DNA of 64,000 bases from Sphingobium sp. MI1205 (GCF_001563285.1 NZ_CP005188.1:1245501-1309500), one strand, 5' to 3'. Positions 48,652-57,680 are shown, counted from the stretch's first letter. The notes: generated by a model from the letters alone, not told the origin. A program made the numbers and translations.

Positions 48652-49864
48652 ATGTCACTGACTGATATAGCAATTCGTCGAGCCAAGACGCGCGATAAAC
48701 CCTACAAGCTTTATGATGAGCTGGGGCTCTTTCTGGTGATCTCCCCGTCTGGCTCCCGACTCTGGCGAATGAAGTTCCGTCACGGCGGCTCTGAAAAGAA
48801 ACTGAGCTTTGGCTCTTACCCTCAGGTGAGTCTGCGCGACGCGCGTAAAATGCGCGATGACGCTCGCGACCTGCTCGCTGACGGCAAGGACCCCGCCCTT
48901 GAGAAGCAGCGCGAGAAACTCAGGGCCGGCGCGCTGGCCGAAAACACCTTCACCAGCATAGCCAGCGAATATTGCCGCAAGCGACGCCGCGACGGCGACA
49001 AGGCTTGGGCACCGGCAACTGCTGCGCGCTGCGAATATCTTCTCAGCCTGCTGGACAACTCGATCGGCAAGATGCCGATCCATGAGATTGAGCCGATCGA
49101 TGCCCTTGCCGCGATCCGCAAGATCGAGAAGCGGGGCAAGCTCGAAAGCGCGCGACGCACCTTGCAGTGCCGTGTTCCGCTATGCCGTTGCGACGGCCCG
49201 CCTGCGGTCTGACCCGACGCGGGACCTGCGCGGTGCGCTGACCACTCCGACGGTCACGCACTACGGGGCAGTTACCGATGCCAGTGAGGTTGGCGACCTG
49301 CTCAGGGCCATCGACGGCTACGAAGGCCAGGGCATGACGAAATGGGCCCTGCAACTGGCACCGCATGTCTTCGTACGTCCTGGCGAGCTTCGTCATGCGC
49401 GATGGGATGAGATCGACCTCGAAGCCGCACTATGGACCATCCCGGCCGAAAAGATGAAGATGCGCAAACCGCATCACGTGCCGCTCTCGCGTCAGTCAAT
49501 CGCAATTCTGGAAGAAATCCGCTTGATCACCGGGTCGTCAGGTTACGTTTTCCCCTCGATGCGATCAAGAACGCGGCCGATGTCGGAGAACACCCTTAAC
49601 GCAGCGCTGCGCCGCCTTGGTTATTCCAGTAACGAAATGACGGCACATGGCTTCCGGGCGATGGCGAGCACTCTGCTCAACGAATCGGGCAAGTGGTCCC
49701 CGGATGCTATCGAACGGGCGCTGGCTCATGGCGACAGCGACAAGGTGCGCGCGGCCTACCATCGCGGCGCCCATTGGAAGGAACGGGTCGCGATGGCGCA
49801 GTGGTGGTCCGATCTTTTGGATTCGTTGCGGAGTGGAGCCACCATCCTGCCCTTCCCCTACTAG
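48652..49864 (+). pseudogene. tyrosine integrase (DUF4102 type), frameshifted
   Basis: Two overlapping frames together spell one site-specific integrase. The first (from ATG 48652, GGAAGG upstream) has the N-terminal arm-binding DUF4102 domain (SLTDIAIRRAKTRDKPYKLYD) and most of the core-binding domain. The second, offset by +1, resumes with SAVFRYAVATARLRSDPTRD and the catalytic domain: RPGELRHARWDEID, HGFRAMAST and the Tyr in RAAYHRG. The switch falls at about 49165-49170, consistent with a deletion of 2 bases (or 3n+2). All catalytic residues remain encoded but the full protein cannot be made without frameshifting. It sits directly downstream of tRNA-Gly, as expected for an island integrase. 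Confidence 0.9.
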
Positions 49865-49983
49865 CGGATGAGTAGGCAGTGGCACGATTATGTTCACGCT
49901 TTTCCCATTCGCATCGGGCAACCGTAAGAGGAACCGCCGCGGTACAGTCCGACTTTTGGCATCCTTCGATCCATTGTACCACA

Positions 49984-50183
49984 TCATCGCAGGAAGATTT
50001 CTACTAACGATCAATTCTATCGTTCGCCCCGTTTATCATCCGGTGGCTTGGGAAGCGGATCAGCGCGCTTTTGGGAGAGCTACCGCTTCACGGTCGAGAT
50101 CGGAAAAGCCCGATGATTGGTCGAGATGTGATGATAACGCCTTGCTATCACGGTCGATGACGAAGCGAATAACTCCGCCTGGA
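49984..50183 (-). pseudogene. decayed 3' end of a second tonB gene
   Basis: Immediately downstream of the intact tonB stop, the minus strand encodes a degraded copy of the TonB C-terminal domain. The frame reads GGVIRFVIDRDSKALS, then SSGFSDLDREAVALPKA, close to IRFVMDRDGKVLS and SSGVSSLDAEAVGLPN of the intact protein. After a TGA it continues in another frame as ADPLPKPPD (intact: AQPLPKPPE), then TIELIV and finally VEIFLR followed by a stop (intact: VEFFLR). At least two frame changes make it non-functional. It most likely derives from a resident or duplicated tonB. The sequence extends only over the C-terminal third of the gene. Confidence 0.85.
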
Positions 50184-50187
50184 AAGC

Positions 50188-50943
50188 CTAACGCAGGAAG
50201 AACTCGACTGGCACGATCAGTTCGATTGTGTCGCCCGCCATCGATTCCGGCGGCTTGGGCAGCGGCTGTGCCCGGTTGGGCAGGCCAACCGCCTCGGCAT
50301 CCAGCGAGGAGACGCCCGACGACCGTTCCAGCCGAACGCTCAGCACCTTGCCATCCCGGTCCATCACGAAGCGGATATAGGGCACGCCCTGCTGCTTGCG
50401 GAACAGTGCCTCTCGCGGATAGCGGCGCACCTTGTTGAGCGCGGCCAGCACCTGTCCTTCCCAGGTCGGCTTGGCATTGCCGGGCGATGGCGGTGCCGAA
50501 ACCGGCTTCACCTCCTGCGGCGGCGTACGCTCGACCGGCGGGGTCGAACGTGGCACCGGCAGCGCGGGCATGGTGGCGGGGGTCAGGATCTGGATCTTGG
50601 GCGCCTCCGGCTGGGGTTGCTCGACCGGCTGCTCCTCCGGCGGAACGATGTCGGGCGGCGGCTCCTCGCTCACCTCCTCGGCCGGCGGCGCGGACGGCGC
50701 GATGTCGAAGGTATGGAGCGTTTGCGGCTGGCGCTTTACATAGTCGCTATGCCATTTGACCAGCATCAGCCCAGCCGCGATCACATGCACGGCAATGGTC
50801 AGCGACAGTCCGACCGAACGGACGCGCCCGTTTCCGCTGGCGCGATAGCCGTCATCGGAAGGTGTTGGCTGGGCGGGCGGAAGGAGCACGACCGCCTCCT
50901 CGGGCGGATCGTCGGAGCGGACGCGGGTGGCGGCTCGAAGCAT
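50188..50943 (-). CDS. tonB: TonB energy transducer
   Basis: A 251-residue TonB: one N-terminal transmembrane helix (about 45-62), a long Pro/Glu-rich periplasmic spacer (about 80-160, EEPPPDIVPPEEQP, KPVSAPPS), and the C-terminal TonB domain with RYPREALFRKQQG, YIRFVMDRDGKVLS and VPVEFFLR. It transfers proton-motive-force energy from ExbBD to outer-membrane receptors. The ATG at 50941-50943 overlaps the DUF3325 stop (TGATG). It is the last gene of a seven-gene iron uptake operon, so this receptor has its own transducer. No exbB or exbD is present. Confidence 0.94.
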   Translation of the reverse strand: MLRAATRVRSDDPPEEAVVLLPPAQPTPSDDGYRASGNGRVRSVGLSLTIAVHVIAAGLMLVKWHSDYVKRQPQTLHTFDIAPSAPPAEEVSEEPPPDIVPPEEQPVEQPQPEAPKIQILTPATMPALPVPRSTPPVERTPPQEVKPVSAPPSPGNAKPTWEGQVLAALNKVRRYPREALFRKQQGVPYIRFVMDRDGKVLSVRLERSSGVSSLDAEAVGLPNRAQPLPKPPESMAGDTIELIVPVEFFLR

Positions 50944-51281
50944 CAGGACATTCCTGCCAGGGCCGCCGCGCAGAGCGAGAGCGGCAGAGCGATCAGGCCT
51001 GCACGGGGCAGCAGGCTGGGACGATAGGTAAGACCGAACGAGACACCGAGCGCGCCCAGCATCAGCAGGCCGATCCAGCTGGTGATCCCGACCGACAGGC
51101 CAAAGCGCGCCGAAAGGGGCAGTACGGCCAGAGCGAGCAAGGCCCATCCCCCCGTCTTGAACAGACCAAGCGGTCGCCCCTTGGGTAGCGCGCCGGTCAT
51201 GTCGCGATGATGCTTCTCCATCGCGAAGGCGAGCGCGGTGAAGCCGGCGAAACAGGCCAGCAGGGCGGCGAGCGCGGTCAT
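50943..51281 (-). CDS. DUF3325 small membrane protein
   Basis: A 112-residue protein with three or four hydrophobic segments and the family pattern ALAFAMEKHHRDM followed by GGWALLALAVLPLSA and TYRPSLL. DUF3325 proteins are found almost only in iron-uptake operons beside PepSY and DUF3649 genes. The function is unknown. Its start overlaps the DUF3649 stop by 4 bases (ATGA) and its stop overlaps the tonB ATG. Confidence 0.85.
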   Translation of the reverse strand: MTALAALLACFAGFTALAFAMEKHHRDMTGALPKGRPLGLFKTGGWALLALAVLPLSARFGLSVGITSWIGLLMLGALGVSFGLTYRPSLLPRAGLIALPLSLCAAALAGMS

Positions 51282-51568
51282 AGCGCCGCTCCCATGCCAG
51301 CAATCGCGAGGATCAGCGCGGCGAGAGCGGCCGTCACCAACAGCCACAGCCATGCCCGGGTCGCACTGGAGGCATGGAAGATGGCCATGATGATGGCGGC
51401 ATAGGCGAGGAAGCTGGCCATGGCGGTGGCATGGAGCGCTTCAGGGGCGGAAAGGCCCAGCAGCGTCAGCAGCCGCGTGACCAGCAGGGTCAGAAGCGCG
51501 GTCAGCGCATAACCGCCAACCACACCAGCCAGGATGCGCGAAAGGAGCGACCAGTCCAGTGTCTTCAT
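51278..51568 (-). CDS. DUF3649 small membrane protein
   Basis: A 96-residue hydrophobic protein with three transmembrane segments (SRILAGVVGGYALTALLTLL, FLAYAAIIMAIF, LWLLVTAALAALILA). It matches DUF3649, a family linked to iron-regulated TonB-dependent receptor operons, function unknown. It overlaps both neighbours by 4 bases (ATGA), so it is tightly coupled to the PepSY and DUF3325 proteins, and a complex of the three is plausible. Confidence 0.85.
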   Translation of the reverse strand: MKTLDWSLLSRILAGVVGGYALTALLTLLVTRLLTLLGLSAPEALHATAMASFLAYAAIIMAIFHASSATRAWLWLLVTAALAALILAIAGMGAAL

Positions 51569-53166
51569 GCGGGTACGGCCTTGGCTGTGCGTGTCACCGT
51601 GCGGATCGACTGAGTGGCGGCAGCGCGCTGCTTGCGGATCAGGATGCGCAGCATCTGGGCGAAGAGCAGCGCGATACCGATCGCACCCAGATCAATGCTT
51701 GCCAGCGTCCAGTCGCCCGCCAGCACGCTCACGCCCAGATGCCGGTCGGTTGTCAGCAGGTTGATAACGGGGATGAGACCGAAGGCGGCGACGGCCAAGC
51801 CGGTCAGCTCCACCCAGACCTTCGCGCCGGGCCGCCAGATGGCGTAGAGGAGGCAGGCCGCCCAGCTGATGAACAGCGTATGGATTTCCCACGCCGCTCG
51901 TCCTTCCATCATGGCGGGGATCAGCCGGTTCGCCCAGAAATAGGCAGCGACCCCGACCGGCAGGCCAATGACCGTGCCCAGGTTCAAGATATCGACCAGG
52001 ATGATGCCAAAGGGCAGCCTCCCCACCTTGGCCAGCTTCGCCTTGCGCTTCGTCGACCAGAGCAGCAGCCCGGTGGCGATCATCGCCGCGCCGCCCAGGC
52101 CCGAAAGCACATAGACGAAGCGCAGGGTCGGCCCCGCGAAATGCCCTTCATGCAGCGCCAGCAGCGCGGAGGAAAAGCCGGCCGACGCCGCGCCCTTCTC
52201 ACCGTCCTCGGGCAGGCGCGCACCGGTGACGCCGTCGAAGCGCATCGCGGTGCCACCCCGGCTGAGTGAGGTCAGGTTATGCGGCTGGATTGCGACGCTG
52301 GCGTCGGCCCGGCCGGGATGCTCGATGATGATGCGGGCGACCCGGTTCGGTCCCCAGAGCTTCTCCGCCTCCGCCAGCATCGGCGCGACCGGCGCGGTGG
52401 CGGCTAAGGGTGCCTTGTTCTCGCTCTTGTCCTCCCGACCATAGACCTGCTCGTAAAAGCGATCGCGCGCCGGTCCTTCGGGATAGAGGGTGTCGATCGG
52501 CACGGGCATATAGGTGAAGAGGAAGAAGACCAGGCCCGACCAGGTAATCATCAGGTGGAAGGGCAAGGCCGTAACGCTGATCAGATTATGCGCGTCGAGC
52601 CAGCTGCGTTGTCCCTTCGCTGGCCGGAATGTGAAGAAATCCTTGAAGATCTTCTTGTGTGTGACCACGCCGGAGAGGATCGCGACCAGCATGAACATGG
52701 TGCAGATGCCGACGATGCGGATGCCCCAGTCATAGGGCATGTAGCGCAGCGCATAATGCATGCCGTACAGTTCGTCGCCGCCGCCGGTCTCGCGCACCTT
52801 GTCCTTCGCCTCGAGGCCAGTGGCAGGGTCGATGGTTGCGCGATGATATTCGCCATAGCTCTCGCCCTCCTTGGGCCAGGCCTGCCAGGCCGCCTCCAGC
52901 TGGGTCTCGCCCCGGCGACCGGGGAAAAATACATAGAGGCGCTCGGCATCCTGGCCGTTGGCGGCCAGCCATGTCTGCGCGACGGGCAGCAACCGGGCGG
53001 CGGGCGGCGTCGCGGTCATGGGCAGTTCGGGCCGCATCCAGCGGCTGACCTCGCTGTTCACATAGCCGAAGGTGCCGGTCACGAAGACGAAGAACAGCAC
53101 CCAGCCGGTCAGCAGGCCGGCCCAGGTATGCAGCCAGGCCATGGACTGGCGGAACCCTTCCTTCAT
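51565..53166 (-). CDS. PepSY-associated TM protein of the iron uptake operon
   Basis: A 533-residue inner-membrane protein with an N-terminal PepSY-TM segment (MAWLHTWAGLLTGWVLFFV), periplasmic PepSY-like domain, then further transmembrane segments (HNLISVTALPFHLMITWSGL; LLALHEGHFAGPTLRFVYVLSGL). Some relatives are siderophore-associated ferric reductases or periplasmic modulators, so a role in releasing iron after uptake is plausible but not shown. The start at 53166 is used because the upstream in-frame extension overlaps the receptor's 3' end; GGGAGCGGG lies just upstream. It overlaps DUF3649 by 4 bases. Confidence 0.88.
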   Translation of the reverse strand: MKEGFRQSMAWLHTWAGLLTGWVLFFVFVTGTFGYVNSEVSRWMRPELPMTATPPAARLLPVAQTWLAANGQDAERLYVFFPGRRGETQLEAAWQAWPKEGESYGEYHRATIDPATGLEAKDKVRETGGGDELYGMHYALRYMPYDWGIRIVGICTMFMLVAILSGVVTHKKIFKDFFTFRPAKGQRSWLDAHNLISVTALPFHLMITWSGLVFFLFTYMPVPIDTLYPEGPARDRFYEQVYGREDKSENKAPLAATAPVAPMLAEAEKLWGPNRVARIIIEHPGRADASVAIQPHNLTSLSRGGTAMRFDGVTGARLPEDGEKGAASAGFSSALLALHEGHFAGPTLRFVYVLSGLGGAAMIATGLLLWSTKRKAKLAKVGRLPFGIILVDILNLGTVIGLPVGVAAYFWANRLIPAMMEGRAAWEIHTLFISWAACLLYAIWRPGAKVWVELTGLAVAAFGLIPVINLLTTDRHLGVSVLAGDWTLASIDLGAIGIALLFAQMLRILIRKQRAAATQSIRTVTRTAKAVPA

Positions 53167-53197
53167 GACCCGCTCCCGCCCCGTGCCGCCCGGGCCA

Positions 53198-55681
53198 TCA
53201 GAACTTGCCCCGCAGTGCGACCAGCACATTGCGCGGATCGCCGTAGATATTGCCGTAGCCCGGCCCGTCGATCGTGACGTAATATTTCTTGTCGAGAATG
53301 TTGTTCAGGTTCGCGCTTATCGAGAAACGGTCGTTGAAGGCATAGGCGACCCGCCCCGACCAGATGGCATAGCCCTTCACCCGGAACTGATATTCATAAT
53401 AGGGGCCGTCATAGATACCGGTTGTCGGGTTGAGTTCCTGGATGAAGCCGGAGCGGAAATTGCTGCTCTGGGCGGTGACGCCGCCGCCTAGGGACAGGCC
53501 CTCGTCCGGCTCGCCCGAGAAGCGATAGTCGGCCCAGAGCTTGAGCAGATGCTTGGGGGTCGTCTCGGAAAAGCGGGCGTCGCCGTCCCGCTTATTGCTG
53601 TTGTTATTATAGGTGTAGCCGAAGGCGACCTGGAAGCCGGGCAGCACTTCACCATTCAGCTCCACCTCGACGCCCTGGCTCTTCAGGCGGCCGTCGCGGA
53701 TATAGCAACATTCGGTATTGCCGGCGAAGGGCGGGTCGCTGGGGTCATCGGCGTAAGCGCCGCGCTTGTCGACGCGGTACAGCGCCAGCGAGCCAAGCAG
53801 CTTGCCGTCCGCCAGCTCGCCCTTGATGCCGGCCTCATAATTGCGGCCGCGCACGGGATCGAGCGGCGTGCCGGGACGCGGGCCGCTATTATACTGCGCC
53901 TGCGACTGATAGATTTCGGCGACGCTGGCATAAAGGCTGAACCGGCGGGCAAAATCCAGCACAGCGCCCAGATAGGGTACGAAGACGCTTTTCTGGCCCA
54001 CCTGATTGCGCAGCGTGTCGGTCAGCAGGTTGAAGTTCGTCGTCTTGTCCTGCAGCACGACGCGCCCCCCGCCGATCAGCGACAATGCCGCGACCGGCCG
54101 CACCCGAAGTGAGCCGTAAAGGCCGGCCCGCTCAATCGTCTGGCGGTTGCTGTAGGTCCAGACCGGCGGAAAGGCCGGCTCGGGCGGATGCACCGGGTTA
54201 AAGATGTCGCCGGTGCCGACATAGGTCCAGAGCGACTGAGCCTCCACGACATTGCGATTATAATCGGCGCCCAGAATCAGGTCGTGCTTGTGGCCGAATG
54301 CCTCGAAACTCCCCTGACTGTTAAGGTCCAGCGTGGTTTCCCTCGTTTCCCGGTTCTGCTGATAATACCACCAGTCCACACCCGATCCGTCGATCGGATC
54401 GACCGCATTCTCCATCTCCGCCGCATTGGTGCGGTCGCGGTTGCGCAGATGGTTGGCGGTCAGCTTGATCGTCCAGTCCTCGCCGATCTTCTGCTCGATC
54501 CGGCCGAAGACGACGCTGGTGCCGCGATCGATCCAGTTCCAGGGCGTCCCCATGTTGAAGCTGCGCGGCAGGCCGATATCCTCGCCATTGCGATAGCGCG
54601 GCAGGCTGACGTTGAAGCCGTCATGCCGGTCTTCCTGCCGAGTGAAGCCGGTGACCAGCAGGGTGGAAGGCGTCAGATCCGCCTCCAGCAGGCCATGGAT
54701 CAGCGCGCGGCGATCCTGCTTGTAGCGCTGGAAGCTGCGGCCATTGTCGATGACGCCGATGGCGCGGCCGCGGATTCTGCCGTCGCCCGTCAGCGCACCG
54801 GTGACATCCGCCTCCAACCGGTAATTGTCCCAGCTGCCACCAAAGGCGTTAAGCTGAAGCTGCGTCTCCTCCAGCGCACGCTTGCGGGTGAAGTTGAGTA
54901 CGCCGCCCGCCTCGCCCGCACCGAACAGACCGTCGGACCCGCGGACCAGCGCCACGTTGTCATAGATGGCGGTGTCGATGTCCGACATACCGTCCACCCG
55001 ATTGCTGGTCGCGCCACCATCATAGCGGACATTGGTGATGGCAAGGCCGCGCGAATTGTAGGTGGACGACAGCCAGTTGCGATCGACCGTCACGCCGGTG
55101 GTCTGCAACATCACATCCTCGATGCTGATGAGATTCTGGTCCTCGATCCGCTCGCGGGTGATGACCGTCACCGACTGCGGGATGGAACGCAGGCTCTGCG
55201 CCGCCTTGCCGACATTGACGGCGAGCGGGGCGTAGCTCCGCGATCCTTCCGTCACGACCGGATCGCTGGCGGCGGACAGGCCCGTCGCCCCGCGGTCACC
55301 GCTGCCCTCCACCCGCACGGGGCCGAGCGACACCGCGCCATCGGCGACATCGGGGGCCTGTTCCAGCACCACCGTGTTGCCCATGACGCGAAAGCTCACG
55401 CCCGTACCGCTCAGCAGCCGGCCAAGCGCGGACAGTGCCGACATGCGGCCATTCACGGGGCTGGACGTCCGGCTCGACAGCAGGTCGGTAGGCGCACTGA
55501 CCTGCATGCCCGACTGCTGGCCGAAGCTGGTGATAGCGGTGGAGAGCGGCTGGGCGTCGATGTCGAAGGTCCGGTCCGCCGCGCCGGCCTGCGCCATAGC
55601 GGTGCCCGTCGCACCCAATCCCAAGGTCGTACCTGCAAGCAGGGCAGCCGCTAACGCCCGCCCGATCTGTCCGAAACGCAT
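53198..55681 (-). CDS. STN-type TonB-dependent siderophore receptor (cell-surface signalling)
   Basis: An 827-residue outer-membrane receptor: signal peptide 1-31, STN signalling domain (about 38-110, FDIDAQPLSTAITSFGQQS), plug domain (about 155-265, with GGVLNFTRKRA), then a 22-strand barrel ending in Phe (ALRGKF). The STN domain should signal occupancy to the FecR protein encoded upstream, as in FecA/FpvA-type transducers. An unusual CCYIRDGRL segment lies in an extracellular loop. It starts 127 bases after fecR-type gene with GGGGGGTGAAG before the ATG. The ligand is unknown but the PepSY/PiuC context suggests a ferric siderophore. Confidence 0.95.
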   Translation of the reverse strand: MRFGQIGRALAAALLAGTTLGLGATGTAMAQAGAADRTFDIDAQPLSTAITSFGQQSGMQVSAPTDLLSSRTSSPVNGRMSALSALGRLLSGTGVSFRVMGNTVVLEQAPDVADGAVSLGPVRVEGSGDRGATGLSAASDPVVTEGSRSYAPLAVNVGKAAQSLRSIPQSVTVITRERIEDQNLISIEDVMLQTTGVTVDRNWLSSTYNSRGLAITNVRYDGGATSNRVDGMSDIDTAIYDNVALVRGSDGLFGAGEAGGVLNFTRKRALEETQLQLNAFGGSWDNYRLEADVTGALTGDGRIRGRAIGVIDNGRSFQRYKQDRRALIHGLLEADLTPSTLLVTGFTRQEDRHDGFNVSLPRYRNGEDIGLPRSFNMGTPWNWIDRGTSVVFGRIEQKIGEDWTIKLTANHLRNRDRTNAAEMENAVDPIDGSGVDWWYYQQNRETRETTLDLNSQGSFEAFGHKHDLILGADYNRNVVEAQSLWTYVGTGDIFNPVHPPEPAFPPVWTYSNRQTIERAGLYGSLRVRPVAALSLIGGGRVVLQDKTTNFNLLTDTLRNQVGQKSVFVPYLGAVLDFARRFSLYASVAEIYQSQAQYNSGPRPGTPLDPVRGRNYEAGIKGELADGKLLGSLALYRVDKRGAYADDPSDPPFAGNTECCYIRDGRLKSQGVEVELNGEVLPGFQVAFGYTYNNNSNKRDGDARFSETTPKHLLKLWADYRFSGEPDEGLSLGGGVTAQSSNFRSGFIQELNPTTGIYDGPYYEYQFRVKGYAIWSGRVAYAFNDRFSISANLNNILDKKYYVTIDGPGYGNIYGDPRNVLVALRGKF

Positions 55682-55808
55682 ATGTCTTCACCCCCCAAGG
55701 TGTTCATTTTGTCGTGAGTCCACAACTGCAAATGCGATGCAGTCGCGCCATCATCACAACAGACGCCAGGGGATCCGGCCTTTTCGGTCGGGCGACGAAT
55801 TTTTTTCG

Positions 55809-56807
55809 TTAGGCCTGCGAATAGATGATCAACCAGCCGCCGATCACCGTGACCCTCCCCCCATAGGCGCGGGCCATGCCGTGCAGCGCCTCGACCGGAT
55901 CGGCGGCGTTGAACACGCCGGTTAGCCGCTGGTTGGCGAGCGCATCGCCCTGCGTCAGGATCATCCCGCTGAACCAAGGACGCAGCCGGTCGATCGCGTC
56001 GGTAATCGGCTCATCCTGAACGATGATCTGCCGTGCGCGCCACGCGGCAACCTGCGTCGGCGGAATGGCCTGTCGATGGACCGCGCCGGAAACAGTCACC
56101 GCAGCCCCTTGTCCGGCGGTTAATAGGATCGGTGCGCCGGAACGGGGCGCGACACGGACCCGACCATGCTCCACCCCGACGACCGCAGGATCATCGTCAC
56201 CTTGCGCCGCTCGCACGTCGAAGGCGGTGCCCAGCACCGTCACGGTCGCTCGGTCGCCCAGCACGCGAAACGGCCGGGCGGGGTTGCGGGTGACGGCGAA
56301 GAAGGCCTCCCCTTCCAGCAGGCGGATGTCGCGGCGACCGGCGGCATAGTCCACCGCGATGGCGGAACGGGGGGCGAGTTGCACGACGCTGCCGTCGGCC
56401 AGCGTCACCCGCTCCACCTCGGCCACGCTGGTCCGATAGTCGGCCTGCCAGCGCAGCGACACCATCGGCGCCAGCAGCAGCGCAAGGCATGCCGCCCCCG
56501 CAGCGACGAGAACGGGACGGCGCAGGCGATATGACGGCGTCCATGCAGCAGGAAGGACCGTGCGCCGACTGTCGACACGTACCGCATAGGCCGGCTCGAC
56601 CTGTTCCAGCCGGTCGTCGAGATGGCGCATGGTGGCCCATGCCCGGCGGTGCGCCGGATCCGCATCATGCCACGCCTGGAAATGCCGGCGCAGCGATGGA
56701 TCGTCCGGACTGTCGCGCAGGGCGATCACCCAGCCGATCGCCGCCTCCTCCGCAGCCCCGAGGATCGGCCCGGGAAAGGGAGGCCCGTCCTGTGATCCCG
56801 AACCCAT
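55809..56807 (-). CDS. FecR-family anti-sigma/signalling protein
   Basis: A 332-residue inner-membrane regulator: N-terminal cytoplasmic DUF4880 domain (about 20-65, WVIALRDSPDDPSLRRHFQAW), one transmembrane helix (about 98-117), the periplasmic FecR domain (about 130-240) and a secretin/TonB short N-terminal (DUF4974) type C-terminus (about 255-330). It should relay the receptor's signal to the sigma factor encoded upstream. It lies 78 bases after the sigma gene. Confidence 0.93.
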   Translation of the reverse strand: MGSGSQDGPPFPGPILGAAEEAAIGWVIALRDSPDDPSLRRHFQAWHDADPAHRRAWATMRHLDDRLEQVEPAYAVRVDSRRTVLPAAWTPSYRLRRPVLVAAGAACLALLLAPMVSLRWQADYRTSVAEVERVTLADGSVVQLAPRSAIAVDYAAGRRDIRLLEGEAFFAVTRNPARPFRVLGDRATVTVLGTAFDVRAAQGDDDPAVVGVEHGRVRVAPRSGAPILLTAGQGAAVTVSGAVHRQAIPPTQVAAWRARQIIVQDEPITDAIDRLRPWFSGMILTQGDALANQRLTGVFNAADPVEALHGMARAYGGRVTVIGGWLIIYSQA

Positions 56808-56885
56808 GCGCGTCCTTATCGAATGATCGCCGCCATGACCATCAGACGTTCGAGCGCGGGATTTTTTCGCCGCGCCATGCCGAAA

Positions 56886-57395
56886 TCATCCATCCTGCCG
56901 CAGCGCGGCGCGGCAATGGCGCAGCGCGGCGGCAACGAGTTCATGGGCGCGTGTCACCGAGATATCTAATGCGCCGGCAATATCCTGCAGCCGCGCGCCT
57001 TCGAACCGATGCATCTCGAACGCGACACGGATGCGGTCGTCCAGTTCGCCCAGCGCCTTGTGCAACAGGTCCAGTTCATGGCGGGCGATAACCGCGCGCT
57101 CGGCCGAGGGCTGCTCGTCCGCCATGGGCGCCTCGACGTCGGCTAGGTCACCCCCCGCCAGCCGCCCCCGCTCGCGCGCCAGGCTGCGGCTGCGATCGAT
57201 CGCCAGGTTGCGCAGCACACGACGGAACAGATGCGCAGTATCATTCACGGGCTCGCGCGCCGCGATGCCGCGGCAGCGGATCCATGCTTCCTGCACCAGA
57301 TCCTCGGCACCGTGCTCGTCTGCACTGACCGCACGTGCATAGCGCACGAGTCCGCGATGCTCTCGCCGATAGAAGTCGCTGAGCAGTTTCACCAC
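56886..57395 (-). CDS. FecI-type ECF sigma factor
   Basis: An extracytoplasmic-function sigma factor of about 169 residues. Region 2 covers about residues 8-70 (EDLVQEAWIRCRG; FRRVLRNLAIDRSR) and region 4 about 110-160 (RIRVAFEMHRFEGARLQDIA). The start is GTG at 57393-57395 or the adjacent GTG; no ATG precedes within the coding-like region. It is the first gene of the operon sigma, FecR, receptor, PepSY, DUF3649, DUF3325, TonB, and should direct transcription of the receptor genes when activated. Upstream sequence has been rearranged (truncated hydroxylase fragment), so its own promoter may be altered. Confidence 0.9.
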   Translation of the reverse strand: MVKLLSDFYRREHRGLVRYARAVSADEHGAEDLVQEAWIRCRGIAAREPVNDTAHLFRRVLRNLAIDRSRSLARERGRLAGGDLADVEAPMADEQPSAERAVIARHELDLLHKALGELDDRIRVAFEMHRFEGARLQDIAGALDISVTRAHELVAAALRHCRAALRQDG

Positions 57396-57455
57396 GCAGA
57401 GCTTTACTTGATCGCTATTGATTTGCAAGTTCGATATTGGGGCCGCAGCTGCGCG

Positions 57456-57680
57456 GGCGGGCAGGCATTCGGCAACCGTGTTGACAACGCGATCCGCATC
57501 CAGAAGAGCGCGACCTCCTGTGCGCGCGCCGACCCGCTGATCACCGTCTTCCTTGAAGACTCGCAAACTTATGACGGCGGCGAGCCGACGGTGGAAACCA
57601 CTTTCGGCGTGCATCAGGTCAAACTGCCTGTTGGCCACGCAGTGCTCTACCCTTCGTCGTCGCTGCACCGCGTGGAGCCG
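57456..57680 (+). pseudogene. fragment of a PKHD-type Fe(II)/2OG hydroxylase (PiuC-like)
   Basis: About 75 codons encode the central catalytic stretch of a PiuC-type hydroxylase: GGQAFGNRVDNAIRIQK, ITVFLEDSQTYDGG, VETTFGVHQVKLPVGH and VLYPSSSLHRVEP. Both ends of the roughly 225-residue gene are missing, with no start codon and non-homologous sequence after VEP. The first iron ligand of the HxD motif is replaced: RVD where HVD is expected. PiuC genes usually accompany iron-uptake receptors, so it fits as a relic of the same iron locus. Confidence 0.82.

Noticed and set aside
54188..55654. A 488-codon frame on the plus strand
   Set aside because: Antisense to the STN-type receptor gene; composition is typical of a GC-rich shadow frame.
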